Assembly (NCBI GenBank): GCA_034211175.1
Contig: JAXHUH010000011.1
Coordinates: 1-17,260, forward strand
Reading direction: 5' to 3'
DNA: 17,260 bases
DNA from: JAXHUH01 sp034211175
Lineage (GTDB): Bacteria; Actinomycetota; Acidimicrobiia; Acidimicrobiales; CAIXPF01
Every line of letters starts with the position of its first letter. The stretch's first letter is position 1. Position numbers and translations under genes: made by a program. The notes below the pieces were generated by a model. It was not told the origin of the DNA. It ran no database searches and saw only the letters and a list, made by a program, of their open reading frames with translations. Positions 1 through 7,304 of this stretch are shown piece by piece.

Positions 1-1051
1 TCGGGGCAGGCGTGCCGCCGGCCGCCGCCCCGTTCGCGGCGCCGTTCGCGGTGCCGTTGGCGGCCGCCGTTGCCGGTGCGGTCGATCCCTTGCGCGTGGC
101 GTCCTCCGAGCCCGTCTTCGGGCGGAACCGGATCCGGGGGAGGGTGAAGCTGCGCCGGGGGGCACGGCGGGTGGGTGCGGCGCCCGCGGTTGCCGCGGCG
201 CCGACCGGGGCGGCCGCGAGCCGGGAGCGGCCGTCGCCGGTGATCAGGGTCCAGGTCCGGCCGAGCAGCCGGCCGATCGGGCGGGCCGACACCGCGAGCA
301 CGATGCCGACGCCGACGAGGACGAGCGAGGCCACGGTCACCGGGCCGAACGCGGCGTCGGTCGCCCGGGCGAGGAGGCCGGTGGCGCCCTCGGTGCGCCC
401 GGCGGCGAGGCGGGCGATGCCGGCGAGCGCGGCGATCACCCCGCCGGCGGACACCGCCCACATGCCGGCCGAGGCGATGACCCGGGACCGCTCGACCGCG
501 ATCACCGCGGCGACGACGATGCCGGACACGGCGACCAGCGTGGCGAGGCCGCGCCAGCCGCGCAGGGTGTCCGCGAACCCGGACACGAACGCGAGCTGGT
601 CGGTCGGCAGCTCGACGGTCTCGGTCTCGGGCAGCGCGACCGTCGCCGCCGCGGGGACGACCTCGGCGAGCTCGGCCCGGGCGACGTCGAGCACGGAGCC
701 GACCTCGAGCTCGACGCGCTCGTTGTCGGCGACGATGGCCCGGTGGCTGTTGATGATCCCGACGCGCAGCAGCTCGGCGGCCTCGGGGGAGGCGACGGTC
801 CGGGCCGCGACCTCGTCGAGGGTGGCCAGGTCGACACCGAGGCCGGCCGTGGCCGTGGTCAACGTGTCGGCGACGACGCCGGAGACCTGCTCCTGGAGGT
901 ACGGGTCGTCGACGAGGGCGTCGGCGATCGCCACGCTGCGGTTCGGGTCGAGCACGGTGACGGAGAACACCCACGACGCCCACGCGGCGGACGCGGCGAG
1001 GAGGGCGACGACGGTGAGGAGTCGTGCGGTGACGTCTCGGGCGGGGCCCAT
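1..1051 (-). CDS. Multi-pass membrane protein, unknown function (3' end beyond window)
   Basis: Reading the minus strand from ATG at 1051-1049 gives 350 codons without a stop before the window edge, so the C-terminus is missing. A strong ribosome site (AGGAGGT, complement of 1058-1064) lies six bases before the ATG and fixes the start. Residues about 10-30 form a first hydrophobic segment. Residues 31-165 form a mainly polar domain, beginning with the motif VLDPNRSVAIADALVDD, that is predicted to be outside. Three more hydrophobic segments follow at about 168-186, 191-215 and 236-256. From about 260 the chain is Arg/Ala-rich, with a low-complexity Ala/Asn/Gly tail. I do not recognise a named family; it resembles hypothetical actinobacterial membrane proteins. 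The long plus-strand frame over the same bases is Ala/Arg/Ser-rich low complexity and is a shadow. The call as a real gene rests on the ribosome site and the well-formed hydrophobic segments. Confidence 0.8.
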   Translation of the reverse strand, partial: MGPARDVTARLLTVVALLAASAAWASWVFSVTVLDPNRSVAIADALVDDPYLQEQVSGVVADTLTTATAGLGVDLATLDEVAARTVASPEAAELLRVGIINSHRAIVADNERVELEVGSVLDVARAELAEVVPAAATVALPETETVELPTDQLAFVSGFADTLRGWRGLATLVAVSGIVVAAVIAVERSRVIASAGMWAVSAGGVIAALAGIARLAAGRTEGATGLLARATDAAFGPVTVASLVLVGVGIVLAVSARPIGRLLGRTWTLITGDGRSRLAAAPVGAAATAGAAPTRRAPRRSFTLPRIRFRPKTGSEDATRKGSTAPATAAANGTANGAANGAAAGGTPAP

Positions 1052-1359
1052 CGGGCGACCTCCTGGGATCCCCGGCCGTTCGGGGCGGCGGCGACCGGGG
1101 CGGCGGGCTCGTGGTCGTGTTGTCGACCTCGGAGCCGACGAGCTTGACCGCGGCGCGTGGCGCGGGTCCAGGCCGGACCACACGATCGTGCGTCAGGAAC
1201 CTGGCGACGGGCTCGTCGCCGAGTGATGGTGGGGGAGCGTTTCACCAGGGAGGGCGTGGAGTCCCTGATGTCGTCACGCAGCCATTCGTGCATCCCGTGT
1301 CACGTCGTGGCTATCCGCGTTCGCCGAGCGTCGGTGGTCGGCCGGTACGGTGGGAACCT
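1052..1359. other. Intergenic region between divergent membrane-protein and TetR genes
   Basis: No convincing gene is seen in these 308 bases. The left edge carries the ribosome site of the minus-strand membrane protein. A small hairpin, GGCGAC at 1203-1208 pairing with GTCGCC at 1215-1220, lies mid-region. The right edge carries the probable -10 box of the TetR gene (1346-1351). A 9-bp palindrome CACGTCGTG at 1301-1309 is the only obvious small dyad near that promoter. It is too short to call an operator. Confidence 0.5.
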
Positions 1360-1362
1360 ATG
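1346..1362 (+). promoter_or_regulatory. Probable leaderless promoter of the TetR gene
   Basis: TACGGT at 1346-1351 fits the actinobacterial -10 pattern TANNNT. It is followed by exactly 8 bases and then the ATG at 1360, so transcription would start at or next to the start codon. No good Shine-Dalgarno sequence precedes the ATG. The same arrangement occurs before four other genes in this window. No clear -35 box is visible. Confidence 0.5.
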
Positions 1363-1989
1363 GCGGGAATGGACAATGGCGGGACGTCGCGCTCGGCCGC
1401 GCGCGCCGGTGCCCTCGTGCGATCGGCGGCCGATCTCCTACGGACACGAGGGCTGGTGGACCTCTCGCTCCGCTCGATGGCGACCGAGCTGGGCACGAGC
1501 CACCGGATGCTCCTCTACTACTTCGACTCGCGGGAGACGCTCCTGGCGAAGGCCCTGGACTGCATCCAGGACCAGCTGCGGAACGATCTCGAGCGAGCCA
1601 TGATCGACGCGCACGGGGAGGTCGGGCGCCTCGCCCGCACCAGGGCCCTCGTGCGCTTCGCGGCCGGCCCGGAGCCGGCACCGTACTTTCGGCTCCTCGT
1701 CGAGTCGTGGTCGCTGGTGCACCATCAGCCCGAGGTCTACGGGCGGTTCGTCGACCCGGGCGAGGTGTGGCTGCCGGCGATCGACCAGGCACTCGTCGAG
1801 GACGGCGTGCCCCCGGAGCGGCGGACCGAGGCGGCGACGCTCGTGCTCTCCGCGCTCCAGGGCCAGCTCGTGTCCCAGCACCTGCACCACGCCACGCTCA
1901 GCGTGGAGGACGGCTTCGAGCTGGTGTGGGCGACGTTGGAGCGGCTGGCGTTCGGTCAGGACGCCGTACCGCTCGGCGAGCGCTGCTGA
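1360..1989 (+). CDS. TetR/AcrR-family transcriptional regulator
   Basis: This is a 209-residue protein of usual TetR length. The N-terminal three-helix DNA-binding domain covers about residues 14-60. Its helix-turn-helix is in LSLRSMATELGTSHRMLLYY, and the YYFDSRETLLAKAL segment that closes the domain is typical of the family. The remainder (about 65-209) is the helical ligand-binding/dimerisation half, which varies by ligand and gives no clue to the effector. The start at 1360 sits 8 bases after a TANNGT -10 box; an in-frame ATG three codons later (1369) is the alternative. The gene stands alone, divergent from the membrane protein on its left and convergent with the lipid gene set on its right, so either neighbour could be its target. 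Autoregulation is usual for the family, but no convincing operator was found. Confidence 0.9.
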   Translation: MAGMDNGGTSRSAARAGALVRSAADLLRTRGLVDLSLRSMATELGTSHRMLLYYFDSRETLLAKALDCIQDQLRNDLERAMIDAHGEVGRLARTRALVRFAAGPEPAPYFRLLVESWSLVHHQPEVYGRFVDPGEVWLPAIDQALVEDGVPPERRTEAATLVLSALQGQLVSQHLHHATLSVEDGFELVWATLERLAFGQDAVPLGERC

Positions 1990-2016
1990 ACCGGCGCGGC
2001 TGAGCCGACGCCGACG

Positions 2017-2042
2017 GCCGCCCCGTCACACGACGGGGCGGC
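2017..2042 (+). terminator. Strong hairpin terminator after the TetR gene
   Basis: GCCGCCCCGTC (2017-2027) and GACGGGGCGGC (2032-2042) form a perfect 11-bp stem with the four-base loop ACAC, 28 bases after the TetR stop. There is no T tract, as is common for actinobacterial intrinsic terminators. A second perfect hairpin follows at 2047-2068. Confidence 0.7.
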
Positions 2043-2046
2043 GGCG

Positions 2047-2068
2047 GGACGCGTGGAGAGACGCGTCC
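2047..2068. terminator. Second hairpin between convergent genes
   Basis: GGACGCGT (2047-2054) and ACGCGTCC (2061-2068) form a perfect 8-bp stem with a six-base loop. It follows the first hairpin by four bases. It may back up the TetR terminator or stop transcription coming from the minus-strand lipid genes through the repeat block. Confidence 0.4.
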
Positions 2069-2097
2069 ACCCGGCACCGGCCCCGACGACAAGAGAA

Positions 2098-2279
2098 CCT
2101 CCCGAACTGGACCGCGCAGACGACCACGGGTGGCATCCGGCGCGGGCCAGAACGAGGACCCTCCCGAACTGGACCGCGCGGACGCCCACGGGTGGCATCC
2201 GGCGCGGGCCAGAACGAGGACCCTCCCGAACTGGACCGCGCGGACGCCCACGGGTGGCATTCTGCGCGGGCCAGAACGG
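2098..2279. repeat. 62-bp tandem repeat, three copies
   Basis: The motif CCTCCCGAACTGG begins at 2098, 2160 and 2222, giving an exact 62-base period. Copies 1 and 2 differ at two positions. Copies 2 and 3 differ at two positions (CATCCGG against CATTCTG) until copy 3 ends at about 2279. The period is not a multiple of three, so the block is not a coding repeat. Each unit has imperfect dyad symmetry: in copy 2, bases 2165-2179 pair with 2202-2216 at 12 of 15 positions. It lies between the TetR gene and the 3' end of the minus-strand lipid genes. It has no Cas genes nearby, and spacer-like variable segments are absent. Confidence 0.9.
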
Positions 2280-2325
2280 TGCGGTGGCGTGCGCTCGGAC
2301 GCGGGGCGCGACGGGGACGTGAACG

Positions 2326-3249
2326 TCAGATCGGGGGCCAGCGGCGGCGACGCCGCTCACCGCGCGCGTCCTCGGCGGCGCCGACGGCCCACGCCCGACG
2401 CCACGAGGTCGTCTCCGGGCCCCGCAGCGACGGGCTCGTCCCGGCGTGGGCCCGTTTGCGGGCGGTCCACCAGTCGGTCGCGGTCTCGTCGCCCAGCGCG
2501 GCGACGGCCCGCTCGAGCCGGGCGGAGAGACGGCGGGCGCTCTCGCCCTCGTCCGGCCGCATCGGCTCACCGAAGGTGACCGTGACCTGTTGGGGGTGGG
2601 GTCGGCGGGTGCCCTTGGGCAGCACCCGGTTCGTCCCGTCGATGTGGACCGGCACGAGCGGCACGCCGCAGCGGAGCGCGACGTACGCGGCGCCGCCGCG
2701 GAACTCCTGGCCCCAGCCGTCGGGGCTGCGGCCGCCCTCGGGGAAGATCACGAGGGACCAGCCCTCGAGGACCAGGTCGGCGACGGCGGCGGCCGAGCTG
2801 CGGTTGATGCGCTGGCGCTCGATCGGCACCGCGTTGAGCACGATGGCCGAGGCCGCTCCGGTGACGCGGCTGGTGAAGAAGTAGTCCGACGCCGCGGCGA
2901 CGACGGCCTTGTGGCGCCACGGCTCGGGGATCGTGCGCAGCAGCAGCGGCGTGTCCAGGTGGCTGTGGTGGTTCGGCGCGAACACCGCCGGCCCCTCGAG
3001 CCGGTCGAGGCGGTCGACGCCGTGGACCTTCGGCCGGGCGACGAGGCGGACGGCGGGCTCCACCACCAGCTCGTGGATGGCGAGGCGCGCCACCCGCGCC
3101 GGCATGCGGCGGGCCCAGTCGGTGTCGAAGTCGGTACCGACCTTCGACGGCGCCTCGGGCGGCTCGACCCCGATCGGCACCGTCGGCGCCCGCATCGGGA
3201 ACTCGGCGTTGCGCAGCGCCCGGCTGACGCGGGAGTTGCCGGCAGCCAT
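2326..3249 (-). CDS. PlsC-type 1-acyl-sn-glycerol-3-phosphate acyltransferase family protein
   Basis: The protein has 307 residues. The acyltransferase block I motif HX4D is H94-HSHL-D99, within APNHHSHLDTPLL. Block III is FPEGGRS at 169-175 (the EGxRS signature that binds the phosphate of the acceptor). A VPLVPVHIDG segment at about 197-205 matches block IV. Enzymes of this family move an acyl group from acyl-CoA or acyl-ACP to a lyso-lipid or related alcohol at the membrane. The N-terminal 65 residues are an extra polar extension. The C-terminal 40 residues are Arg-rich, which could help binding to anionic membrane. Its ATG shares a base with the stop of the LarA-like gene (TGATG at 3251-3247), so translation is coupled and it is the last gene of the set. 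The true acceptor is not known and may not be lysophosphatidate. Confidence 0.92.
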   Translation of the reverse strand: MAAGNSRVSRALRNAEFPMRAPTVPIGVEPPEAPSKVGTDFDTDWARRMPARVARLAIHELVVEPAVRLVARPKVHGVDRLDRLEGPAVFAPNHHSHLDTPLLLRTIPEPWRHKAVVAAASDYFFTSRVTGAASAIVLNAVPIERQRINRSSAAAVADLVLEGWSLVIFPEGGRSPDGWGQEFRGGAAYVALRCGVPLVPVHIDGTNRVLPKGTRRPHPQQVTVTFGEPMRPDEGESARRLSARLERAVAALGDETATDWWTARKRAHAGTSPSLRGPETTSWRRAWAVGAAEDARGERRRRRWPPI

Positions 3250-4844
3250 CAGGTGACGTCCGCCATGAGCACCGGCGGGTTGTGCACGTGGGTGATGCTG
3301 GCGCCCGCCCCGACGACGTCGGAGGCCATCTCCAGCGCGTCGGACATCGTCGTCGCCGGCATGAACCCGAGGCGGCGGACCGCCCGGGGGTCACCGCCGA
3401 CGACGATCACCCGACCGAGGTGGGCGAGGGCGTGCGAGCCCCAATACCACATGTAGAACGGGTGCACGCCGTGGTAGGCGTACGAGGTCCGGTACAGGTG
3501 GATGTACCACTCGTCCTCCGCGAAGTCCTTCTCGTACTTCGCCTGGATCTCGCGGGGGTCGGTCGTGTCCGAGAGGACCTGCTCGAAGAAGTCGATGTAG
3601 CTCGGGTGGTGCACCGGGTGGAACTGCCACGGCGTCGGGTGGCTCATGATCAGCACCCCGCCCTGGCGCACCAGCGGGCGGCCCCGGTACAGGTTGAAGA
3701 AGTACCCGAGGCCGAGGCACATGACCAGGATCGGGTTCATGATCGAGTTCACGTTGTAGGGCCCGACGTAGGGCAGGCCCATCGTGAGGATGTCGGTCTG
3801 GCCCTCCACCGCCACGAGGTGCTGGCGGTAGACGTTCTCGGTCGTGACCCGGTGCACCGCCTCGACCTCGCCGGCCTGGACCGAGGTGAGCTCGTACGGT
3901 GAGCGCCACGAGTGGAAGATCGCGCGCCGGGCACGGTCGGGCATGCGGCGCAGGCCGGCCTGCATGCCCACGAACGCGGCCCGGTCCTTCGTCGACCACT
4001 CCCACTCGCGCTTCTGGAGCATGGCGAGCGGGCCGTCGTGGCCGAACGTGTTCGTGTTGACCGTCGTCTCGATCTGGAAGATCTTCGGGCCCTGCTCGCG
4101 CAGCACCTTGCCCATGCGCCAGTTCGACGCGTGGAGCTCGCTGCGGTGCTGGTCCATGAACGAGTGCGACGCCTCCATCGTCTCCACGTTGTGGTGGTGG
4201 CGCAGCGACGGGTACCCGGCGAGGCCGGTCGCCGTCGACTTCCACCCGCCGTCCATGGCGACGAGGTTGAGGTTGACGTAGACGAGCAGGTCGCTCTCGG
4301 CCGCCCGCTTGTTCATCTGGACCATCTCGCCATGCGGCGTGGTCCCGATGACGGCCATGCCGTCGGGGTCCTCGGCATCGTGGTTGTACAGCTTGTGGTC
4401 GGGCGCGAACGCGTCGTACACCCGGTCGCCGACGGCGTGGCGCAGCTCGGCCTCGGTCATCCGCCGGTGCAGCGCCAGCGCGGCGATGATCTCGACGTCG
4501 TCGACACCGGCCGCGGCGGCCAGGTCGAGGACGGCCTCGATGACCCGCTGGCGCACGTCCGGGCGGCGCATCGGCGGCAGCGGCAGCGAGATGTCGTCGA
4601 ACGCGATCGTGAGCTTCATGCCCGGGCGCAGCAGCGCGGGGAGGGGCTCGGAGTCGAGCGGTTCGAGCAGCGCCCGGCGGATGGCGCCGTCCGGGTCCTC
4701 GAGCCCGGTCAGCGGCTCCGGCGGGTAGACCACCCTCGTCCTGCCGACCGGCAGCTTCTCCAGCCGGAAGCCCTCCCCGTGGTGGAAGAGGATCGGGGGC
4801 GTGTTGCGGTCGACCTCGAGCACGAAGCCAGGTCGTGGGGTCAT
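3249..4844 (-). CDS. LarA-like (lactate racemase superfamily, DUF2088) protein
   Basis: The protein has 531 residues, longer than the roughly 420-430 of classical LarA. The N-terminal part matches the DUF2088/LarA fold. There is a DD pair at 83-84, HRRMTEAEL at 126-134 (the family's HRPMT-like motif with the catalytic His equivalent to His108), NHDAED at 154-159, and NLVAMDGGWKSTATGLAG, with K202 where LarA's Lys184 carries the nickel-pincer cofactor. HHH at 216-218 lies where the nickel-binding His200 is expected. The second catalytic His (His174 in LarA, ten residues before the Lys) has no counterpart at that spacing. LarA enzymes swap hydroxyl stereochemistry through a hydride transfer at the Ni-pincer nucleotide. 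The substrate here is unknown. The ATG overlaps the upstream stop (ATGA at 4844-4841) and the stop overlaps the PlsC-like start. The C-terminal ~250 residues, rich in Trp, Tyr and His, are not explained by LarA. Confidence 0.85.
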   Translation of the reverse strand: MTPRPGFVLEVDRNTPPILFHHGEGFRLEKLPVGRTRVVYPPEPLTGLEDPDGAIRRALLEPLDSEPLPALLRPGMKLTIAFDDISLPLPPMRRPDVRQRVIEAVLDLAAAAGVDDVEIIAALALHRRMTEAELRHAVGDRVYDAFAPDHKLYNHDAEDPDGMAVIGTTPHGEMVQMNKRAAESDLLVYVNLNLVAMDGGWKSTATGLAGYPSLRHHHNVETMEASHSFMDQHRSELHASNWRMGKVLREQGPKIFQIETTVNTNTFGHDGPLAMLQKREWEWSTKDRAAFVGMQAGLRRMPDRARRAIFHSWRSPYELTSVQAGEVEAVHRVTTENVYRQHLVAVEGQTDILTMGLPYVGPYNVNSIMNPILVMCLGLGYFFNLYRGRPLVRQGGVLIMSHPTPWQFHPVHHPSYIDFFEQVLSDTTDPREIQAKYEKDFAEDEWYIHLYRTSYAYHGVHPFYMWYWGSHALAHLGRVIVVGGDPRAVRRLGFMPATTMSDALEMASDVVGAGASITHVHNPPVLMADVT

Positions 4845-7195
4845 GCGATGTCTCCGTGCGGGGGTGCGATCGGCAGGAGCGGGCCCGAGCTGCCGGGCGC
4901 CTTGTCGAAGTGCTCCACCAGCCAGCCCCGCTTGCGGGCCAGTGAGGCGAGACGGGTCTCCGGGTTCACCGCCACGGGGAACCCGACGACCTCCAACATC
5001 GGCAGGTCGCTGGTCGAGTCGGCGTAGGCGACGCCCTCGGCCGGGTCGAGGTCGTAGCGGGCCGCGTAGTCCAACACGGCCTGGGCGCGGGACTCGCCGG
5101 TCGGCGGCGCCGCGGTCATCTCGCCGGTGTAGCGGCCGTTGCGCACGCTCATCTCGGCCGAGACGACGTCGTCGAACAGCGGGCGCAGCGGGGCGATGAC
5201 GAAGTCGAGCGCGCCGGTGATCAGCACCGTGCGGTGACCGAGCCGGCGGTGCTCGCGCACCCGGCGGATGGCCGCGGGGAACGACTTCGACAGGATCAGG
5301 TGGCTGAACAGCTCGTCGACGTCCTCGCTGATCTGGCCGGTCGGCGCGCCCTTGTAGCGCCGGTAGAAGAAGCGCAGGAAGTCGCTGCGGTCCTTGCGAT
5401 CGAGCGCCAGCAGGGACGGCCCCTCGCCGAGCGTCTTCAGGATGAACCGGGCCCGGTCGGCGGGGTCGAGGCGGCGCGTCGCCAGCCAGGCGTAGGAGGC
5501 GACCACGTTCGACGCGATCAGCGTGTTCTCGAGGTCGAACGCCGCGAAGTGCCGGGACGGGTCGAGGACCTGGCGGCGCAGCCGGTCGCTGCGGGACTCG
5601 CCCGTCGCCGCGTGGGGTGTCGTACGGACCCGGGCGTTGCGGACCACCGACGGCAGGTGGATGTCGCGGACGAACGCGGTCCAGTCGATGACGCGGGGAT
5701 CGAACGCGAACCGGTCGCGGTCGGCCTCGTCGAGGTCGTCCCACCACGCGAGCAGGCTGTCGACGCCGTAGACGGCCTCGCACTCGGCGTAGGCGCCGTA
5801 GAGCTCGACGTAACCCATCGCCCGCTCGGCCTCGTCGCGGCGGGACTCGAGCGAGGTGACCAGCTCGGCCTGGCGGCCCCGCAGCGGCAGGGTCCCGAGT
5901 GCCTTCTCGGCCCGCTCGAGCAGGTCGATCGACCGGCGGAGCTGGCCCTGGACCTTGCCCCGCCCGGGGAACGACCACTCGGGCACCACGATCGGCTGGC
6001 CCTTGGCGTCGTAGAGCGGGTTCTCGCCGAACCAGCCGCTGACCAGGTCGACCAGCATCCGGTAGCCGAGCGGGTTCGCCGACCCCGACGCCACCTGGAC
6101 GATCTCGGGCGGCGTCGCCGGGTCCTGGCGGGGCGACGCGGCCTCCCGGCCGGCGGCGGCGCAGATGGCGGCGACGACGAGGTCGACCGGGATGACGTCG
6201 ACCACGCCCTCGGGCACGCCCGGGAACTGGCGGAGCAGGCCGCGGGCGTAGGAGATGATGATCGGCTCCGCCATGCGGAACCCGCGGATCCACCCGGGGC
6301 GGGGCTCGGCGAGCGCCGACTCGATGATCGACGGTCGCACGATCGTCACCGGCAGGTCGCCGTGGCGCTGGCCCAGCGCCTGCTCGCCGAGCGCCTTGGT
6401 GAACGCGTAGACGTCGGGGTAGCCGAGCGAGTGGGCCCGGGCCCGGCCGATGTCGGCCATCCGGTCGTGGACCCAGCGGTCGCGCAGCTGCTCGGTCTTC
6501 GAGGCCAGGAGCGGGCCGCCGGCGGCGCCGAGCTCGGCCACCGCCTCGGTCCGCAGCTCGGCCAGGCGCTCGGGCGTGCGGCTCTCGGCCTCGGTGTCGG
6601 CGCGGCTGCGCCGGGCGCCCTCGACCTCGGCCCGCCAGTCGACGTCGACCCAGAAGGGGCTCTCGTCGACCCGGATCTCCGGGGCCGAGCCCCGGCGGCT
6701 GCCGGCCACGTAGCAGGTCGACACGGCGACCAGGTGGGCCCGGGCGCCGACGTCCTGGAGCGTGTCCGCGACCCGGGACGGCCCGAGGAGGTTGACCTCG
6801 ACGGCCCGGTCGAGCGGCGAGTCGAACGACACGGTCGCGGCCGAGTGGATGGCGACGTCGCAGTCCGCGACGGCGGCGCGTCCGGCGTCGTCGAGCCCGA
6901 GGCCGTCGCGGCCGACGTCGCCGGCGACGACGTGGACCCGCTCGGCGACCATCGCCTCGAACTCGGCCCGCCCGCCGAGCTCCTCGCGGAGCCGGTCGAA
7001 CGCGTCGTTGCGGAAGATCTCCCGCTGGGCGCGCCGCTCGACCGTCGAGCGCTTGCCCGGACGGACGAGCAGCACCAGCTCGCAGCCCGGCACGCAGCGC
7101 AGGAGGCGCTCGACCACCGCGGTGCCGAGGAAGCCGGTCGAGCCGGTGACGAGGATGCGTTTTCCGGCGAGGGCGTCGGAGATCACGGCGGACAT
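4841..7195 (-). CDS. Fatty acyl-CoA reductase fused to HAD-IB phosphatase-like domain
   Basis: The protein has 784 residues with two enzymatic parts. Residues 12-370 are an extended short-chain dehydrogenase of the male-sterility/NAD_binding_4 type: cofactor loop TGSTGFLG (17-24), catalytic VST at 158-160, and Y263-x3-K267. Residues about 455-522 match the FAR C-terminal domain (ECEAVYGVDSLLAWWDDL, then IDWTAFVRDIHLPSV), which points to long-chain acyl-CoA reduction to aldehyde or alcohol. Residues 550-765 are a HAD subfamily IB domain. The nucleophile loop is FDLENTL (D554), motif II is LITGAL (T660), and motif IV is ADSTSD (D726, D730). The usual second Asp of DxDxT is Glu (E556), and the usual motif III Lys is probably R703. 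Reduced or altered phosphatase activity is therefore possible. The start is ATG at 7195, with GGTGAAGA just before it. This is the first gene of a coupled set and lies 109 bases after ddl on the same strand. It has no membrane segment and is probably cytosolic or peripheral. Confidence 0.88.
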   Translation of the reverse strand: MSAVISDALAGKRILVTGSTGFLGTAVVERLLRCVPGCELVLLVRPGKRSTVERRAQREIFRNDAFDRLREELGGRAEFEAMVAERVHVVAGDVGRDGLGLDDAGRAAVADCDVAIHSAATVSFDSPLDRAVEVNLLGPSRVADTLQDVGARAHLVAVSTCYVAGSRRGSAPEIRVDESPFWVDVDWRAEVEGARRSRADTEAESRTPERLAELRTEAVAELGAAGGPLLASKTEQLRDRWVHDRMADIGRARAHSLGYPDVYAFTKALGEQALGQRHGDLPVTIVRPSIIESALAEPRPGWIRGFRMAEPIIISYARGLLRQFPGVPEGVVDVIPVDLVVAAICAAAGREAASPRQDPATPPEIVQVASGSANPLGYRMLVDLVSGWFGENPLYDAKGQPIVVPEWSFPGRGKVQGQLRRSIDLLERAEKALGTLPLRGRQAELVTSLESRRDEAERAMGYVELYGAYAECEAVYGVDSLLAWWDDLDEADRDRFAFDPRVIDWTAFVRDIHLPSVVRNARVRTTPHAATGESRSDRLRRQVLDPSRHFAAFDLENTLIASNVVASYAWLATRRLDPADRARFILKTLGEGPSLLALDRKDRSDFLRFFYRRYKGAPTGQISEDVDELFSHLILSKSFPAAIRRVREHRRLGHRTVLITGALDFVIAPLRPLFDDVVSAEMSVRNGRYTGEMTAAPPTGESRAQAVLDYAARYDLDPAEGVAYADSTSDLPMLEVVGFPVAVNPETRLASLARKRGWLVEHFDKAPGSSGPLLPIAPPHGDIA

Positions 7196-7304
7196 TCTTC
7201 ACCACGGATGAACACGACCGTGTCACCCCGGGGGTGCCACGCCCGTGGGGGCGGACGGTGCGGCGGGACGAGCGGCCCGGTCCCGGCGACGGCGGGTGTC
7301 CCGC
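7196..7304 (-). other. Gap between ddl and the lipid gene set
   Basis: These 109 bases hold no gene. A short palindrome, CACCCC (7224-7229) and GGGGTG (7231-7236), lies just before the ribosome site of the acyl-CoA reductase. It is a weak terminator or operator candidate. No convincing -10 box was found, so read-through from ddl is possible. Confidence 0.35.

Noticed and set aside
12..1226. Long plus-strand open frame opposite the first gene
   Set aside because: It is Ala/Arg/Ser/Thr low-complexity typical of antisense frames in GC-rich DNA, while the minus frame has a ribosome site and clear membrane segments.
1301..1309. CACGTCGTG as a TetR operator
   Set aside because: Nine bases with four-base arms is too short for a confident operator, and similar palindromes are common in this composition.
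2098..2279. CRISPR array reading of the 62-bp repeats
   Set aside because: The whole 62-bp unit is repeated, with no variable spacers, and no cas gene is nearby.
3249..7226. Single very long minus-strand frame running through the LarA-like gene and back to 7226
   Set aside because: Only its last 531 codons show LarA motifs. The upstream part is the out-of-frame shadow of the acyl-CoA reductase, and an ATG overlapping the upstream stop marks the true start at 4844.
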